From the NCBI GenBank assembly GCA_017847835.1, contig JAGASH010000003.1, positions 62,001 to 126,000 on the forward strand: a DNA stretch of 64,000 nucleotides, in the 5' to 3' direction. This DNA comes from Oscillospiraceae bacterium (GTDB lineage: Bacteria; Bacillota; Clostridia; Oscillospirales; Ruminococcaceae). Shown here in pieces: positions 1 to 9,221 of the stretch. A program made the position numbers and the translations under genes. Position 1 is the stretch's first letter, and each line of letters opens with the position of its first letter. The notes beneath the pieces were generated by a model. It saw only the letters and a list, made by a program, of their open reading frames with translations, was not told the DNA's origin and made no database searches.

Positions 1-1
1 C

Positions 2-2584
2 CTTCTCGGCGGTAAGGGCGCTAACCTTGCTGAAATGACCGAGATTGGTCTGCCCGTTCCCCAGGGTTTCACCATCACTACCGAGGCTTGCACTCAGTAC
101 TATGAGGACGGCAGAAAAATCAACGATGAGATTATGCAGCAGGCTATGGAAGGCGTTAAGTGGATGGAAGAGGTTAACGGCAAGAAGTTCGGCGACCTCA
201 AGAACCCGCTTCTCGTTTCCGTTCGTTCCGGTGCGCGCGCTTCGATGCCCGGTATGATGGACACTATCCTTAACCTCGGTCTTAACGACCAGGTTGTTGA
301 GGCTATGATTGCCGGCAACCCCGACCCTAAGTTTGAAAGATTTGTTTACGACTCTTACAGAAGATTTATCCAGATGTTCTCCGACGTTGTTATGGAAGTC
401 GGAAAGAAGTACTTCGAGCAGCTCATCGACGAGATGAAGGAGAAGAAGGGCGTTAAGTTCGACGTTGACCTCACCGCTGCTGACCTCAAGGAGCTCGCTA
501 CTCAGTTCAAGGCTGAATACAAGAAGCAGCTCGGCGTTGACTTCCCCTCTGACCCCGTTGAACAGCTCAAGGCTGCTATCGAGGCTGTATTCCGTTCTTG
601 GGACAACCCCCGTGCAAACGTTTATCGCCGCGATAACGATATCCCGTACAGCTGGGGTACTGCAGTAAACGTAATGCCGATGGTATTCGGTAACCTCAAC
701 GACGACTCCGGTACAGGCGTTGCCTTCACTCGTGACCCCGCAACCGGCGAGAAGAAGCTCATGGGTGAGTTCCTCTTCAACGCACAGGGTGAGGACGTTG
801 TTGCAGGCGTTCGTACTCCTATGCCTATCGCTCAGATGGCGGACAAGTTCCCTGAGGCTTATGACGAGTTCGTAAAGGTTTGCGGAATTCTCGAAGACCA
901 CTATCGCGATATGCAGGATATGGAGTTCACCGTTGAAAACGGCAAGCTCTATATGCTTCAGTGCCGTAACGGTAAGAGAACCGCTCAGGCTGCTCTCAAG
1001 ATTGCCTGCGACCTCGTTGACGAGGGTATGATTGACGAGAAGAAGGCTGTTTCGATGATTGACCCGCGCAACCTCGACACTCTTCTCCACCCGCAGTTCG
1101 ATGCAAAGGCACTCAAGGCTGCTACTCCCGTAGGCAAGGGTCTCGGCGCTTCGCCCGGAGCTGCTTGCGGTAAGATTGTATTTACTGCTGACGACGCTGT
1201 TGAGTGGAAGTCCAGAGGTGAGAAGGTTGTTCTCGTTCGTCTGGAAACCTCTCCCGAGGACATCACCGGTATGAAGGCTGCTCAGGGTATCCTGACTGTT
1301 CGCGGCGGTATGACCTCTCACGCTGCCGTTGTTGCTCGTGGTATGGGTACCTGCTGCGTATCCGGCTGCGGCGATATCGCTATGGACGAGGAGAACAAGA
1401 AGTTCACGCTCGCAGGCAAGACCTATCACGAGGGTGACGCAATCTCCATCGACGGTTCTACCGGTAACATTTACGACGGCATTATCCCGACCGTTGACGC
1501 TACAATCGCAGGCGAGTTCGGCAGAATTATGGCTTGGGCTGACAAGTACAGAAAGCTCAAGGTTCGCACCAACGCTGATACTCCCACGGACGCTAAGAAG
1601 GCTCGTGAGCTCGGCGCTGAGGGTATCGGTCTTTGCCGTACTGAGCACATGTTCTTCGAGGCAGACAGAATTGCTGCTTTCCGTGAGATGATTTGCGCTG
1701 ATACCGTTGAAGAGCGCGAGGCTGCTCTCGACAAGATTCTGCCTTATCAGCAGGGTGACTTTGAGAAGCTCTATGAGGCTCTCGAGGGCTGCCCCGTTAC
1801 CATTCGCTTCCTTGACCCGCCTCTGCACGAATTCGTTCCTACCGAGGAAGAGGACATCAAGAAGCTTGCTGACGCTCAGGGCAAGTCTGTTGAAGACATC
1901 AAGAACATCATTCAGTCGCTCCACGAGTTCAACCCGATGATGGGTCACCGTGGCTGCCGTCTGGCTGTTACCTATCCCGAAATCGCTAAGATGCAGACAA
2001 GAGCTGTAATCCGCGCTGCAATCAACGTTCAGAAGGCTCACGCTGACTGGAAGATTGTTCCCGAGATTATGATTCCGCTCGTTGGCGATGTTAAGGAGCT
2101 CAAGTTCGTTAAGGACGTTGTTGTTGCTGTTGCTGATGAAGAAATCAAGGCTGCCGGCTCCGATATGAAGTATGAGGTTGGTACGATGATTGAAATTCCG
2201 CGTGCTGCTCTCACTGCTGATGATATCGCTAAGGAAGCTGAGTTCTTCTGCTTCGGTACAAACGACCTCACTCAGATGACCTACGGCTTCTCTCGTGATG
2301 ACGCAGGCAAGTTCCTCAACGCTTACTATGACAAGAAGATTTTCGAGAACGACCCGTTTGCAAAGCTCGACCAGACTGGTGTTGGCAAGCTTATGGAAAT
2401 GGCAATCACTCTCGGTCGCAAGGTTCGTCCCGAGATGCACATCGGTATCTGCGGCGAGCACGGCGGCGACCCCTCGTCCGTTGAGTTCTGCCACAAGATT
2501 GGTCTGAGCTACGTTTCCTGCTCACCGTTCCGTGTTCCGATTGCAAGACTTGCTGCTGCGCAGGCTGCTATCGCTGAAATGTAA
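2..2584 (+). CDS. ppdK: Pyruvate, phosphate dikinase (5' end outside window)
   Basis: This enzyme interconverts pyruvate + ATP + Pi and PEP + AMP + PPi in the cytoplasm and serves glycolysis/gluconeogenesis in anaerobes. The frame is open from base 2 and reads LLGGKGANLAEM before the first internal Met, so the true start lies upstream. About 860 residues are visible; the family is ~875. The N-terminal nucleotide-binding domain comes first, then the swivelling phosphohistidine domain with GGMTSHAAVVARGMG (catalytic His). The C-terminal PEP/pyruvate TIM barrel carries GICGEHGGDPSS. A strong hairpin terminator follows the stop. Codon use is strongly biased (GTT, CTC, AAG), as expected for a highly expressed gene. 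Assignment is secure; only the first few residues are missing. Confidence 0.97.
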   Translation, partial: LLGGKGANLAEMTEIGLPVPQGFTITTEACTQYYEDGRKINDEIMQQAMEGVKWMEEVNGKKFGDLKNPLLVSVRSGARASMPGMMDTILNLGLNDQVVEAMIAGNPDPKFERFVYDSYRRFIQMFSDVVMEVGKKYFEQLIDEMKEKKGVKFDVDLTAADLKELATQFKAEYKKQLGVDFPSDPVEQLKAAIEAVFRSWDNPRANVYRRDNDIPYSWGTAVNVMPMVFGNLNDDSGTGVAFTRDPATGEKKLMGEFLFNAQGEDVVAGVRTPMPIAQMADKFPEAYDEFVKVCGILEDHYRDMQDMEFTVENGKLYMLQCRNGKRTAQAALKIACDLVDEGMIDEKKAVSMIDPRNLDTLLHPQFDAKALKAATPVGKGLGASPGAACGKIVFTADDAVEWKSRGEKVVLVRLETSPEDITGMKAAQGILTVRGGMTSHAAVVARGMGTCCVSGCGDIAMDEENKKFTLAGKTYHEGDAISIDGSTGNIYDGIIPTVDATIAGEFGRIMAWADKYRKLKVRTNADTPTDAKKARELGAEGIGLCRTEHMFFEADRIAAFREMICADTVEEREAALDKILPYQQGDFEKLYEALEGCPVTIRFLDPPLHEFVPTEEEDIKKLADAQGKSVEDIKNIIQSLHEFNPMMGHRGCRLAVTYPEIAKMQTRAVIRAAINVQKAHADWKIVPEIMIPLVGDVKELKFVKDVVVAVADEEIKAAGSDMKYEVGTMIEIPRAALTADDIAKEAEFFCFGTNDLTQMTYGFSRDDAGKFLNAYYDKKIFENDPFAKLDQTGVGKLMEMAITLGRKVRPEMHIGICGEHGGDPSSVEFCHKIGLSYVSCSPFRVPIARLAAAQAAIAEM

Positions 2585-2615
2585 TTCACGGCGGCTGCCA
2601 ATGAAATAATCAAAA

Positions 2616-2650
2616 ACTCCCCGCTTTTAACAGAGCGGGGAGTTATTTTT
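2616..2650. terminator. Bidirectional Rho-independent terminator after ppdK
   Basis: A 10-bp perfect stem (ACTCCCCGCT / AGCGGGGAGT) with a short loop is followed by TATTTTT on the plus strand and by a T-run on the minus strand. It can end ppdK and the convergent XRE gene. Confidence 0.85.
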
Positions 2651-2658
2651 ATGCGGGT

Positions 2659-3099
2659 TTATTTTGACCAGTGATTGAGCTTCGGGAGATTTTCCTCAAA
2701 ATATGCGCGGGCTTGTTCGGGCGGGAATTGCTCGCTTGACATATGCCCGACGAGAAATTCCGTCAGCTCGGACAGGCTTGTGTAGACGAATTTCCCGTCC
2801 GTGTAGCACCACTTGCAGTACTCCTCGTTGAACTCGCCGTCCGGCTCTTTACTTGTTGTGCTGTCGTCGAGCGGCATTCCGCAGCACTGACAAATCAGCG
2901 TTCTCGGCGAGCCCAAAAGCGTGTTTATCGACACGTCAAACAGCTTGGAGAGCAGCTTCAGCGTCTCGGTATTCGGCACGGTTTCGCCGTTTTCCCAGCG
3001 TGAAACCGCCTGCCGCGTCACGAAAACCTTCTCGGCGAGCTCGTCCTGCGAAAGACCTTTTTCGGTTCTGAGTTTCAGTATAATTTCCTTTGTTTCCAT
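2659..3099 (-). CDS. XRE-family regulator with C-terminal putative zinc-ribbon domain
   Basis: A probable cytoplasmic transcription factor of 146 residues. Residues ~5-58 form a Cro/CI helix-turn-helix (GLSQDELAEKVFVTRQAVSRWENG). The C-terminal half carries the zinc-binding pairs CQCCGMPL and CKWCYTDG, the arrangement of the 'putative zinc ribbon' family often fused to HTH_3. I chose the ATG at 3099 (METKEII) rather than an upstream ATG because GAGGTGA lies just ahead of it. It stands alone between two terminators, so no target is suggested by context. Function beyond DNA binding is unknown. Confidence 0.85.
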   Translation of the reverse strand: METKEIILKLRTEKGLSQDELAEKVFVTRQAVSRWENGETVPNTETLKLLSKLFDVSINTLLGSPRTLICQCCGMPLDDSTTSKEPDGEFNEEYCKWCYTDGKFVYTSLSELTEFLVGHMSSEQFPPEQARAYFEENLPKLNHWSK

Positions 3100-3165
3100 A
3101 AATTTCACCTCACCCTTATTATACACCTTTCGCCCTGAAAAATCAAGCAACTCGCTGTTGCTAAA

Positions 3166-3195
3166 CAAAACAGGCTGCCCGAAAACAGCCTGTTT
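3166..3195 (-). terminator. Terminator downstream of the histidine kinase/receiver gene
   Basis: The inverted repeat AAACAGGCTG / CAGCCTGTTT with a short loop is followed on the minus strand by a T-rich stretch, immediately after the receiver-domain stop. Confidence 0.7.
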
Positions 3196-3198
3196 AGG

Positions 3199-3426
3199 TT
3201 ATTGCGTATTTTTGAGAACGCTTGCGAGGGTTGACATCAAATCATCAACGTTAATCGGCTTTGAAATATGCCCGTTCATACCCGCTTTTTCAGCGTTTTT
3301 GCGGTCCTCCTCAAAAGCGTTTGCGGTCATCGCGAGAATTGGAATTTGCGCTTTTTTATTGTCGTAGAACTTGCGAATGATTTGTGTTGCCTTATATCCG
3401 TCCATATTCGGCATCTGAATATCCAT
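3199..3426 (-). pseudogene. Receiver-domain C-terminal part of a hybrid histidine kinase, cut off by an in-frame stop
   Basis: This reads MDIQMPNMDGYKATQIIR and continues to the end of a CheY-like receiver domain, including the conserved Lys region (SKPINVDDL). It is in the same frame as, and directly abuts, the kinase ORF upstream. The stop TAG at 3424-3426 sits exactly where the family has a hydrophobic codon (DVI-x-MDIQMP), so TTG to TAG is the simplest change. The phospho-acceptor Asp is the D of MDIQMP. The start Met is only the natural Met of that motif, and no ribosome binding site is seen there. Read the piece as the severed tail of one 435-residue protein, unless the stop is suppressed or a sequence error. 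Confidence 0.75.
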
Positions 3427-4506
3427 CTAAATCACGTCGTAATGTCCCGCTTCGGCTTTTTCGAGCATATCCACGCACACAATTCCGTCCGAAGCCCATT
3501 CCACCTCAAACCCGACCTCTTCCAGAATTGCCGTCGCGATTTCCGCGTTCATTTCGTTGTCCTCGGCAAGAAGGATACGCTTGCCCTTGAAGGAGTCTGC
3601 GTTGTATTCGGCGGTTTTCTTGTTCTTGTGAACAATGTCGCTGTTTTTGGCTAACCTGTGCGGAAAAGAAACTGTGAATTTCGAGCCCTTTCCGAGCTGG
3701 CTTTCAACCTTTATCGTTCCGTTCATCAAGTCCACGAGCTTTTTCACAATCGCCATTCCAAGTCCCGTTCCGTTCAGGCGGCTCTCTGTGCTGGAGCGCT
3801 CGCGGGTGAATTCATCGAACAGGTTCGGGAGGAATTCTTCCGACATACCGATACCCGTGTCCGCGATTTCGGTTTGATAAATCGCGAAGCCTTCGCGCTC
3901 CGACGGGAGCTCTGTGAGTATCATCGAAACTTTTCCGCCCGACGGAGTATATTTCAGCGCATTGCTCAGAATGTTGAGGAAAATCTCGCGGAGCTTGGTT
4001 TCATCGCAGAAAACGTCGTTGTGCTCGATATTAATTTCGCGCGTGAACTCAATCCCTTTTTCGCGCATTTGCGTGTCAAACAGCGAATAGAGCGTGTCGT
4101 TGAATTCACGGACGCTCCAGACGCTTTCGTCGAGCGTGGTTTTTCCGCTTTCAATCCGCGCCATTTCAAGGACGTTGTTGATAAGCGAGAGAAGGAAATC
4201 GTTTGAGGTCTTGATTTTCTTGATATAGCCGCGCGCGAGCTTCTCGTCTGTGAGGTGCTTGTCGAGCAGCTCTGTAAAGCCGATAATCGCGTTCATCGGT
4301 GTACGGATATCGTGGGACATATTGAACAAAAACGCGGATTTCGCGGCATTTGAAGCGTTCGCAATTTCAAGCTGTGCCTTTGTATCAGCCTTGTCGTGCG
4401 CTTCCGTGACGTCCCGACCGAGAATATTGATAATCGGCTCCATATCGCAGAATTCCTGCAAGGCAAGATTAGAGGAATTATTTGTAATTTCAATTGCATT
4501 TTTCAC
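3427..4506 (-). CDS. Histidine kinase of a broken hybrid sensor (HisKA-HATPase, receiver lost by nonsense codon)
   Basis: A cytoplasmic sensor kinase of 359 residues with no visible TM segment. After ~60 residues of PAS-like linker comes the dimerisation/phosphoacceptor helix FLFNMSHDIRTPMNAIIGF (His). The HATPase follows with its N box, the DTGIGM G1 box and GTGLGMAIVKKLVDLM. The receiver domain starts near residue 320 (RILLAEDNEMNAEIA) and is cut just before its phospho-Asp by a TAG. The product would keep kinase activity but lose most of the receiver fold. It is monocistronic behind a consensus promoter at 4542-4570. No cognate regulator is adjacent. Confidence 0.85.
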   Translation of the reverse strand: MKNAIEITNNSSNLALQEFCDMEPIINILGRDVTEAHDKADTKAQLEIANASNAAKSAFLFNMSHDIRTPMNAIIGFTELLDKHLTDEKLARGYIKKIKTSNDFLLSLINNVLEMARIESGKTTLDESVWSVREFNDTLYSLFDTQMREKGIEFTREINIEHNDVFCDETKLREIFLNILSNALKYTPSGGKVSMILTELPSEREGFAIYQTEIADTGIGMSEEFLPNLFDEFTRERSSTESRLNGTGLGMAIVKKLVDLMNGTIKVESQLGKGSKFTVSFPHRLAKNSDIVHKNKKTAEYNADSFKGKRILLAEDNEMNAEIATAILEEVGFEVEWASDGIVCVDMLEKAEAGHYDVI

Positions 4507-4541
4507 AATTGCTCACATCTTAACGCTGTCTTTATACACTT

Positions 4542-4570
4542 ATTATATAACACCAAGAACAATTTGTCAA
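4542..4570 (-). promoter_or_regulatory. Sigma-A promoter of the hybrid histidine kinase
   Basis: On the minus strand: TTGACA, 17-bp spacer, TATAAT. Both hexamers are perfect, and the site is 36 bp upstream of the kinase start. Confidence 0.85.
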
Positions 4571-4571
4571 T

Positions 4572-4600
4572 AGAAAACCCGCATTTGACAACGCGGGTTT
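4572..4600 (-). terminator. Terminator downstream of the HD-GYP gene
   Basis: The stem AACCCGC / GCGGGTT is followed on the minus strand by TTTTCT. It lies in the gap between the HD-GYP stop and the kinase promoter. Confidence 0.6.
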
Positions 4601-4643
4601 CTGAAAAATTTTTTTAACAAAAGCTGCCGCGAAATCCTGCGGT

Positions 4644-6017
4644 TTAGCGTCTTGATTTTGTAATAGCAATGCTTTCGGGATATGCCTCGACAATCTGTAC
4701 TGTCTGGGCTTCAATCTCCGCTTCGTGGGCAAATTCAGCGTGAACCTGCTCCACTTTTTCGCGGATATCCAGAAATATTTCTGCAATCAGCGGGTCAAAG
4801 TCCGTGCCTGCGCCGTTTTTGATAATCTCGAAGCACTTGTCGAGCGGCATTGCCTCACGGTAACACCGCTTTTCGGAAACCGCGTCAAACACGTCCGCGA
4901 CCGACATTATTCTCGCGCAAAGCGGGATATCTTCACCCTTCAGCCCGTCGGGATAACCTTTTCCGTTCCATTTTTCGTGGTGAAATCTCGCGACCTCAAA
5001 AGCAATTCTGCGATAATCCTCGTCGCGGAGATTTCTGAAAATCTCGCGGATTATATTTCCGCCGTTTGCCGCGTGAAGCTTCATAATCGTGTATTCCTCG
5101 TAATCAAGCTTTCCGGGCTTTTTGAGAATATCGTCGGGAACGGAAATTTTTCCTATATCGTGAAGAGGTGCTGCTTTGAGCAGGTTTGTTAGGTAATCCT
5201 TCGTGAGAATGTCGCGATAGTAGCCTCTCGCCTGAAGCTCCTCGGCAATCAGCCCGACATAGCGGCTTGTACGCTTGATGTGACCTCCGGTGCTGTGGTC
5301 GCGGTTTTCAACGAGGTTTGCAAAGCTCATAACCGTTTCGCTGTGGAAACGCGAAAGCTCCTTTATCGCGGGGTCTTCGAGGTTCATATACACGCCGACA
5401 ATCAAAATCGTCACGGCAATGCTTGTGATAAGCAGCTCGGGGAAAATTGTCTGAATTGTCGTCACAACAATCAGAATTAACATATATGTGAAAATGCTGA
5501 CGCGTTTCTGGCGCTCGATATGTTTCCAGCGCTTGAAGAACACAAATATTGCGAGAATAATGTAAACGGCAACCATAAAGTAGCACGCATACACGGGAAA
5601 TCCCATTGAGTAGTTTGTTTTTTTGCCGTGAATGTATTCGAGAGAATCTGAGCCTGCAACAACCACGAAAATGTTGATTATAAACGGCAGAAAAAGCGCT
5701 GCCCGCTTAATTCTCTTTTTTGGAAACGCGCCCGTGATGAACAGCATATACAAAAACAGCGAAAAAATAACCATATCCAGACTCGAGAGAAAGCCGATAT
5801 GCAGGATTTTATTCAGCAATTCGGGCGTGGTTTCAAGGCGATTTACCGTATAGGCTGTCGCACCGTCAAGGGTTACGCTCACAAGTCCGATTATCAGAAG
5901 TGCGCCGAACAACGTTTCGCTCAGCTTTCTGCGATATCTCCGACATTCTCTGATATAAACAAATCCCACATAAAGCAGTATTATTATACAGCCAAGCTGC
6001 AGCTTAAAGTACTCCAT
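4644..6017 (-). CDS. Membrane-anchored HD-GYP domain protein (putative c-di-GMP phosphodiesterase)
   Basis: A 457-residue protein. The N-terminal ~210 residues contain about seven hydrophobic segments and resemble a membrane sensory module. The C-terminal half is a full HD-GYP domain: the HDIGKISVPDDILKKPG metal-binding HD, then HHEKWNGKGYP (HHE and GYP) and the ARIMSVADVFDAV helix. The family hydrolyses cyclic di-GMP to pGpG or GMP. The ligand sensed by the membrane module cannot be read from sequence. It sits 11 bp downstream of mutS2 in the same direction and so is probably co-transcribed with it. Confidence 0.9.
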   Translation of the reverse strand: MEYFKLQLGCIIILLYVGFVYIRECRRYRRKLSETLFGALLIIGLVSVTLDGATAYTVNRLETTPELLNKILHIGFLSSLDMVIFSLFLYMLFITGAFPKKRIKRAALFLPFIINIFVVVAGSDSLEYIHGKKTNYSMGFPVYACYFMVAVYIILAIFVFFKRWKHIERQKRVSIFTYMLILIVVTTIQTIFPELLITSIAVTILIVGVYMNLEDPAIKELSRFHSETVMSFANLVENRDHSTGGHIKRTSRYVGLIAEELQARGYYRDILTKDYLTNLLKAAPLHDIGKISVPDDILKKPGKLDYEEYTIMKLHAANGGNIIREIFRNLRDEDYRRIAFEVARFHHEKWNGKGYPDGLKGEDIPLCARIMSVADVFDAVSEKRCYREAMPLDKCFEIIKNGAGTDFDPLIAEIFLDIREKVEQVHAEFAHEAEIEAQTVQIVEAYPESIAITKSRR

Positions 6018-6028
6018 TTTTTACCCCT

Positions 6029-8401
6029 TTATTTTAGTTCAACCACGGTAACTCCCGCTTCACCCTCGCCGTATTCTCCCGCGCGAAAGCTCTTGACTGC
6101 GGGATTTCGTTTCAGCGCTTGCTGAACGGCTGCACGAAGCGCGCCCGTACCTTTTCCGTGGATAATCACAACCTGAGAAAGTCCCGCCATAATCGCGCCG
6201 TCAATAAAGCGTTCCATTTCAAGAACACCCTCGTCGCCCATTCTGCCGCGAATGTCGAGTTCCATTCCTCCGCGTCGCGTCATATTTGACGAAACGCGCT
6301 TCTTTACGCTTCCCGCGGGCTTTTTTTCAACCTTTTTCTCGACAAGCCTGAGATTTTTCGCGGTTGTTTTCACCTTCATCGAGCCCGTCTGCACGAAGCA
6401 CACTCCGTTCATATTCGGCACAGTGAGCAAAACACCCTCGCGAGAGGTGTCTGCAAGCCGCACGGTGTCGCCTTGCTTGAACGGTCGCGGCGGGATATAG
6501 TCCTCAACCTTTCGCTCAACGACGGGATTTGCCTCGTCAAACATACGGTTGAGCGCGGAATTTGTGCGGGATTTCGCGTCCGAAATGCCTTTTCTGAGCG
6601 CTTCCTTGTCCTTTTCCTTTTTCAGCTCCTCAAGCTGATTTAGCAGAATATCCGACTGCGCGCGCGTCTGCTCGATAATCGAAACGGCTCTGCGACGAGC
6701 ATTTTCGAGTTCCTTTTCCTTTTCCTGTTCAAGAGCCGAGAGCTTTTGTTTGAGCTCGCTCTCGGTCATTTTCGCGTTTCTCTCGGAAATCGCCGCGCTT
6801 TCTCTGAGCTGTTCAAGCTCCTTTCGCGCGCTTTCAAGCTGGTCGATAACCTGCTCAAATCGGCGGTTTTCCGTGCTCACAAGCTCCTCGGCACGCGAAA
6901 TAATTCTGCTCGGCATACCGAGCTTCTGCGAAATCGCGAACGCGTTTGACTTGCCGGGCACCCCGACAATCAGCCGATAGGTCGGTTTGAGCGTTTCCAC
7001 GTCAAACTCGCAGCTTGCGTTTTCCACGCCGTCCGTTTCGAGCGCGAACAGCTTCACTTCCTGATAATGCGTTGTCGCAAGCACCTTTGCGCCGACATTT
7101 TTCAGCGAGGTCAAAATCGATACGGCAAGCGCTGCGCCTTCAACGGGGTCTGTTCCGCTTCCGAGCTCATCGATAAGAGCTAGCGAGCGTTCGCCTGCGT
7201 TGTTGATGATGCCGATAACGTTTGTGATATGCGAGGAAAACGTGGAAAGGCTCTGTTCAATGCTCTGCTCGTCGCCGATATCCACGAAAATCCTGTCGAA
7301 ATACCCGACCTCGCTGCCGTCGCCCGCAGGTATCATCAGCCCGCACATAGTCATCAGTGTGAGCAAGCCGACAGTCTTGATAGCGACGGTTTTGCCGCCC
7401 GTGTTAGGTCCCGTGATGATAAGACAGCTGTAATTCTCGCCGATTTCCACCGATATCGGCACAGCTGTATCGCGGTCGAGAAGCGGGTGCTTTGCGTTTT
7501 TGAGGACAACCTTTGGTTCTTCGGAGAGCCGCGGAGTAATCGCCTTCATTTTTGCGCCGAGATTTGCCTTCGCGAAGTACAATTCAAGTATCTGCGACAG
7601 CCTGAAATTCTCGGAAATTGCCGCTGCATTCTCGCCGACAGCCGCCGAAAGTTCGCGGGTTATACGCTCGATTTCAGCCTGTTCGCGGGCTTTGAGGATA
7701 CGGATTTCATTGTTTGCCTCGACAACGCTCATCGGCTCGATGAAAAACGTCTGTCCCGTCGCGGACGTGTCGTGAACAAGACCGGGGACATCGCTTTTGT
7801 GCTCGCTCTTGACGGGGACAACGTAGCGCCCGTCACGCATTGTCACAACCGCGTCCTGCAAAAATCCGCGCGTCGTTTTGTTTTTGAGCATTCCGTCAAG
7901 CTGCTCGCGGATTTGCAAGCCCTGACGGGTAATTCTCTTGCGGATTGAAGCAAGCTCGGGGCTTGCCGCGTCCGACATTTCCTCCTCGGAAACAATGCTC
8001 TCGGATATGCGCTTTTCGAGCGTTTTTATCGGCGTCAGCCCGCGAAAATATTCCGCAAGAGAGTTCTCCATATTCTCGCACTGCGAGTACCAGTCGCACA
8101 AAACCGCTGTTTCACGCAGCACCTTTGCCGCGTCGAGCAGCTCCCGAAACGACAGGGAAGAGCCGGTTTCTGCGCGCTTCAGCGAGCCCGAAATTTCGGG
8201 AATTTTCCGGAAATTCGGAGTTCCGAATTTTGCCGAGAGCGTGAACGCGTCATCGGTTTTTTGAAGCTCCAGTTTTATCGTGTCAAAGTCCCGCGCAGGC
8301 GCAATCTTAAGCGCTTTTTCGCGGCAATAATCGCTCACGGTTTCATTTGCGAGCAGTTCAAGTATTTTATCAAGCTCTAGCTTTTTGTAATATTTATTCA
8401 T
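6029..8401 (-). CDS. mutS2: Endonuclease MutS2 / ribosome-collision ATPase
   Basis: 790 residues, normal for the family. The core-clamp region leads to an ABC-type ATPase with Walker A GPNTGGKTVAIKT (~residues 330-342) and Walker B ALIDELGSGTDP. A long coiled coil (~510-620) follows, and a C-terminal Smr domain contains LDIRGRMG and HGKGTGALR. MutS2 suppresses homologous recombination in some species; in Bacillus it splits collided ribosomes. It follows recO by 31 bp and precedes the HD-GYP gene by 11 bp, suggesting one operon. Confidence 0.97.
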   Translation of the reverse strand: MNKYYKKLELDKILELLANETVSDYCREKALKIAPARDFDTIKLELQKTDDAFTLSAKFGTPNFRKIPEISGSLKRAETGSSLSFRELLDAAKVLRETAVLCDWYSQCENMENSLAEYFRGLTPIKTLEKRISESIVSEEEMSDAASPELASIRKRITRQGLQIREQLDGMLKNKTTRGFLQDAVVTMRDGRYVVPVKSEHKSDVPGLVHDTSATGQTFFIEPMSVVEANNEIRILKAREQAEIERITRELSAAVGENAAAISENFRLSQILELYFAKANLGAKMKAITPRLSEEPKVVLKNAKHPLLDRDTAVPISVEIGENYSCLIITGPNTGGKTVAIKTVGLLTLMTMCGLMIPAGDGSEVGYFDRIFVDIGDEQSIEQSLSTFSSHITNVIGIINNAGERSLALIDELGSGTDPVEGAALAVSILTSLKNVGAKVLATTHYQEVKLFALETDGVENASCEFDVETLKPTYRLIVGVPGKSNAFAISQKLGMPSRIISRAEELVSTENRRFEQVIDQLESARKELEQLRESAAISERNAKMTESELKQKLSALEQEKEKELENARRRAVSIIEQTRAQSDILLNQLEELKKEKDKEALRKGISDAKSRTNSALNRMFDEANPVVERKVEDYIPPRPFKQGDTVRLADTSREGVLLTVPNMNGVCFVQTGSMKVKTTAKNLRLVEKKVEKKPAGSVKKRVSSNMTRRGGMELDIRGRMGDEGVLEMERFIDGAIMAGLSQVVIIHGKGTGALRAAVQQALKRNPAVKSFRAGEYGEGEAGVTVVELK

Positions 8402-8432
8402 AAAAACCTCGTTTGTTGTGGAATTTCTGCGT

Positions 8433-9176
8433 TTAGTTTATCTTGATTTTTTTGTAATATGTCAGCGTCGGAAAACTCCGCTCAACGCGGCTCAGAAAGT
8501 AACTCTCGCAGATATCGCCGAGCTGTTTTTCGGCGTCCTTTGAGATGTTGAACCTGAACGCGCGGTCAAGAGGGGAGAAGATGATGTTTCTCATCGCGAA
8601 AAGCGTTTCGGGGAGCAGCTTCACGGCATTATCAACGTACAGGCAGTCCGCGCAAATCAGCTTTGCTTTGTCGGGTAAAAAGTACATTCCGTCGGCGCAG
8701 TCGTACTCACCGCAGTTGTCACAGCCGACTAAGTTCGGCGCGAAACCAAGCTCCCTGCTGTACCGCAGCTCAAAAGCGGCTTTTACCGAGGCAAGCGGTC
8801 TTCCGTGCATTATCTCGAACAGCGCAATCGCGAAAAACCGCACAATGCTGTCCTGAGGCTGCTCGGACGGTGTGCAGTACCTCACGCTCTGCGCGAAATA
8901 CGAAGCCAGCGCGAGTTTTTCGATGTCCTTTCCGAGCTCGTGAAACGTGAATTTCGGTTTCGCGGAGTTCACCGTATAGCGCAGCTTGTTTTTTGAGAGC
9001 GAAAAAGTTGAGTAGGAGAAAAGTGCCGCTGCCGATAAAATCGAGCTGTTTATTTTGTTTGCGCCGTGCGCAGAAGCCTCGATTATACCTTGCTCGTCGG
9101 TGAGAATGTCGATGAAAACGCTGTTTTCGCCGACCTCGCGACGCGCAATTACAATTCCGTCATACGTTACCAGCAT
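8433..9176 (-). CDS. recO: DNA repair protein RecO
   Basis: 247 residues, typical length. The N-terminal OB fold starts MLVTYDGIVIARREVGENS. The zinc-binding segment CDNCGEYDCADG...CADC lies near residues 155-185, and a helical C-terminus follows. RecO anneals SSB-coated DNA and, with RecR, loads RecA in recombinational repair. It heads the recO-mutS2-HD-GYP run after a terminator that ends mgsA. The start ATG is preceded by a GAGGAGAA-like ribosome binding site. Confidence 0.95.
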   Translation of the reverse strand: MLVTYDGIVIARREVGENSVFIDILTDEQGIIEASAHGANKINSSILSAAALFSYSTFSLSKNKLRYTVNSAKPKFTFHELGKDIEKLALASYFAQSVRYCTPSEQPQDSIVRFFAIALFEIMHGRPLASVKAAFELRYSRELGFAPNLVGCDNCGEYDCADGMYFLPDKAKLICADCLYVDNAVKLLPETLFAMRNIIFSPLDRAFRFNISKDAEKQLGDICESYFLSRVERSFPTLTYYKKIKIN

Positions 9177-9194
9177 TTTTTCTCCTCAAAGTAA

Positions 9195-9219
9195 AACGCG
9201 CTCCAAAAGAGCGCGCTGA
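9195..9219 (-). terminator. Terminator after mgsA
   Basis: The stem GCGCGCTC / GAGCGCG is followed by TTTTA on the minus strand, between the mgsA stop and the recO start. It separates the two transcription units. Confidence 0.7.
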
Positions 9220-9221
9220 AA

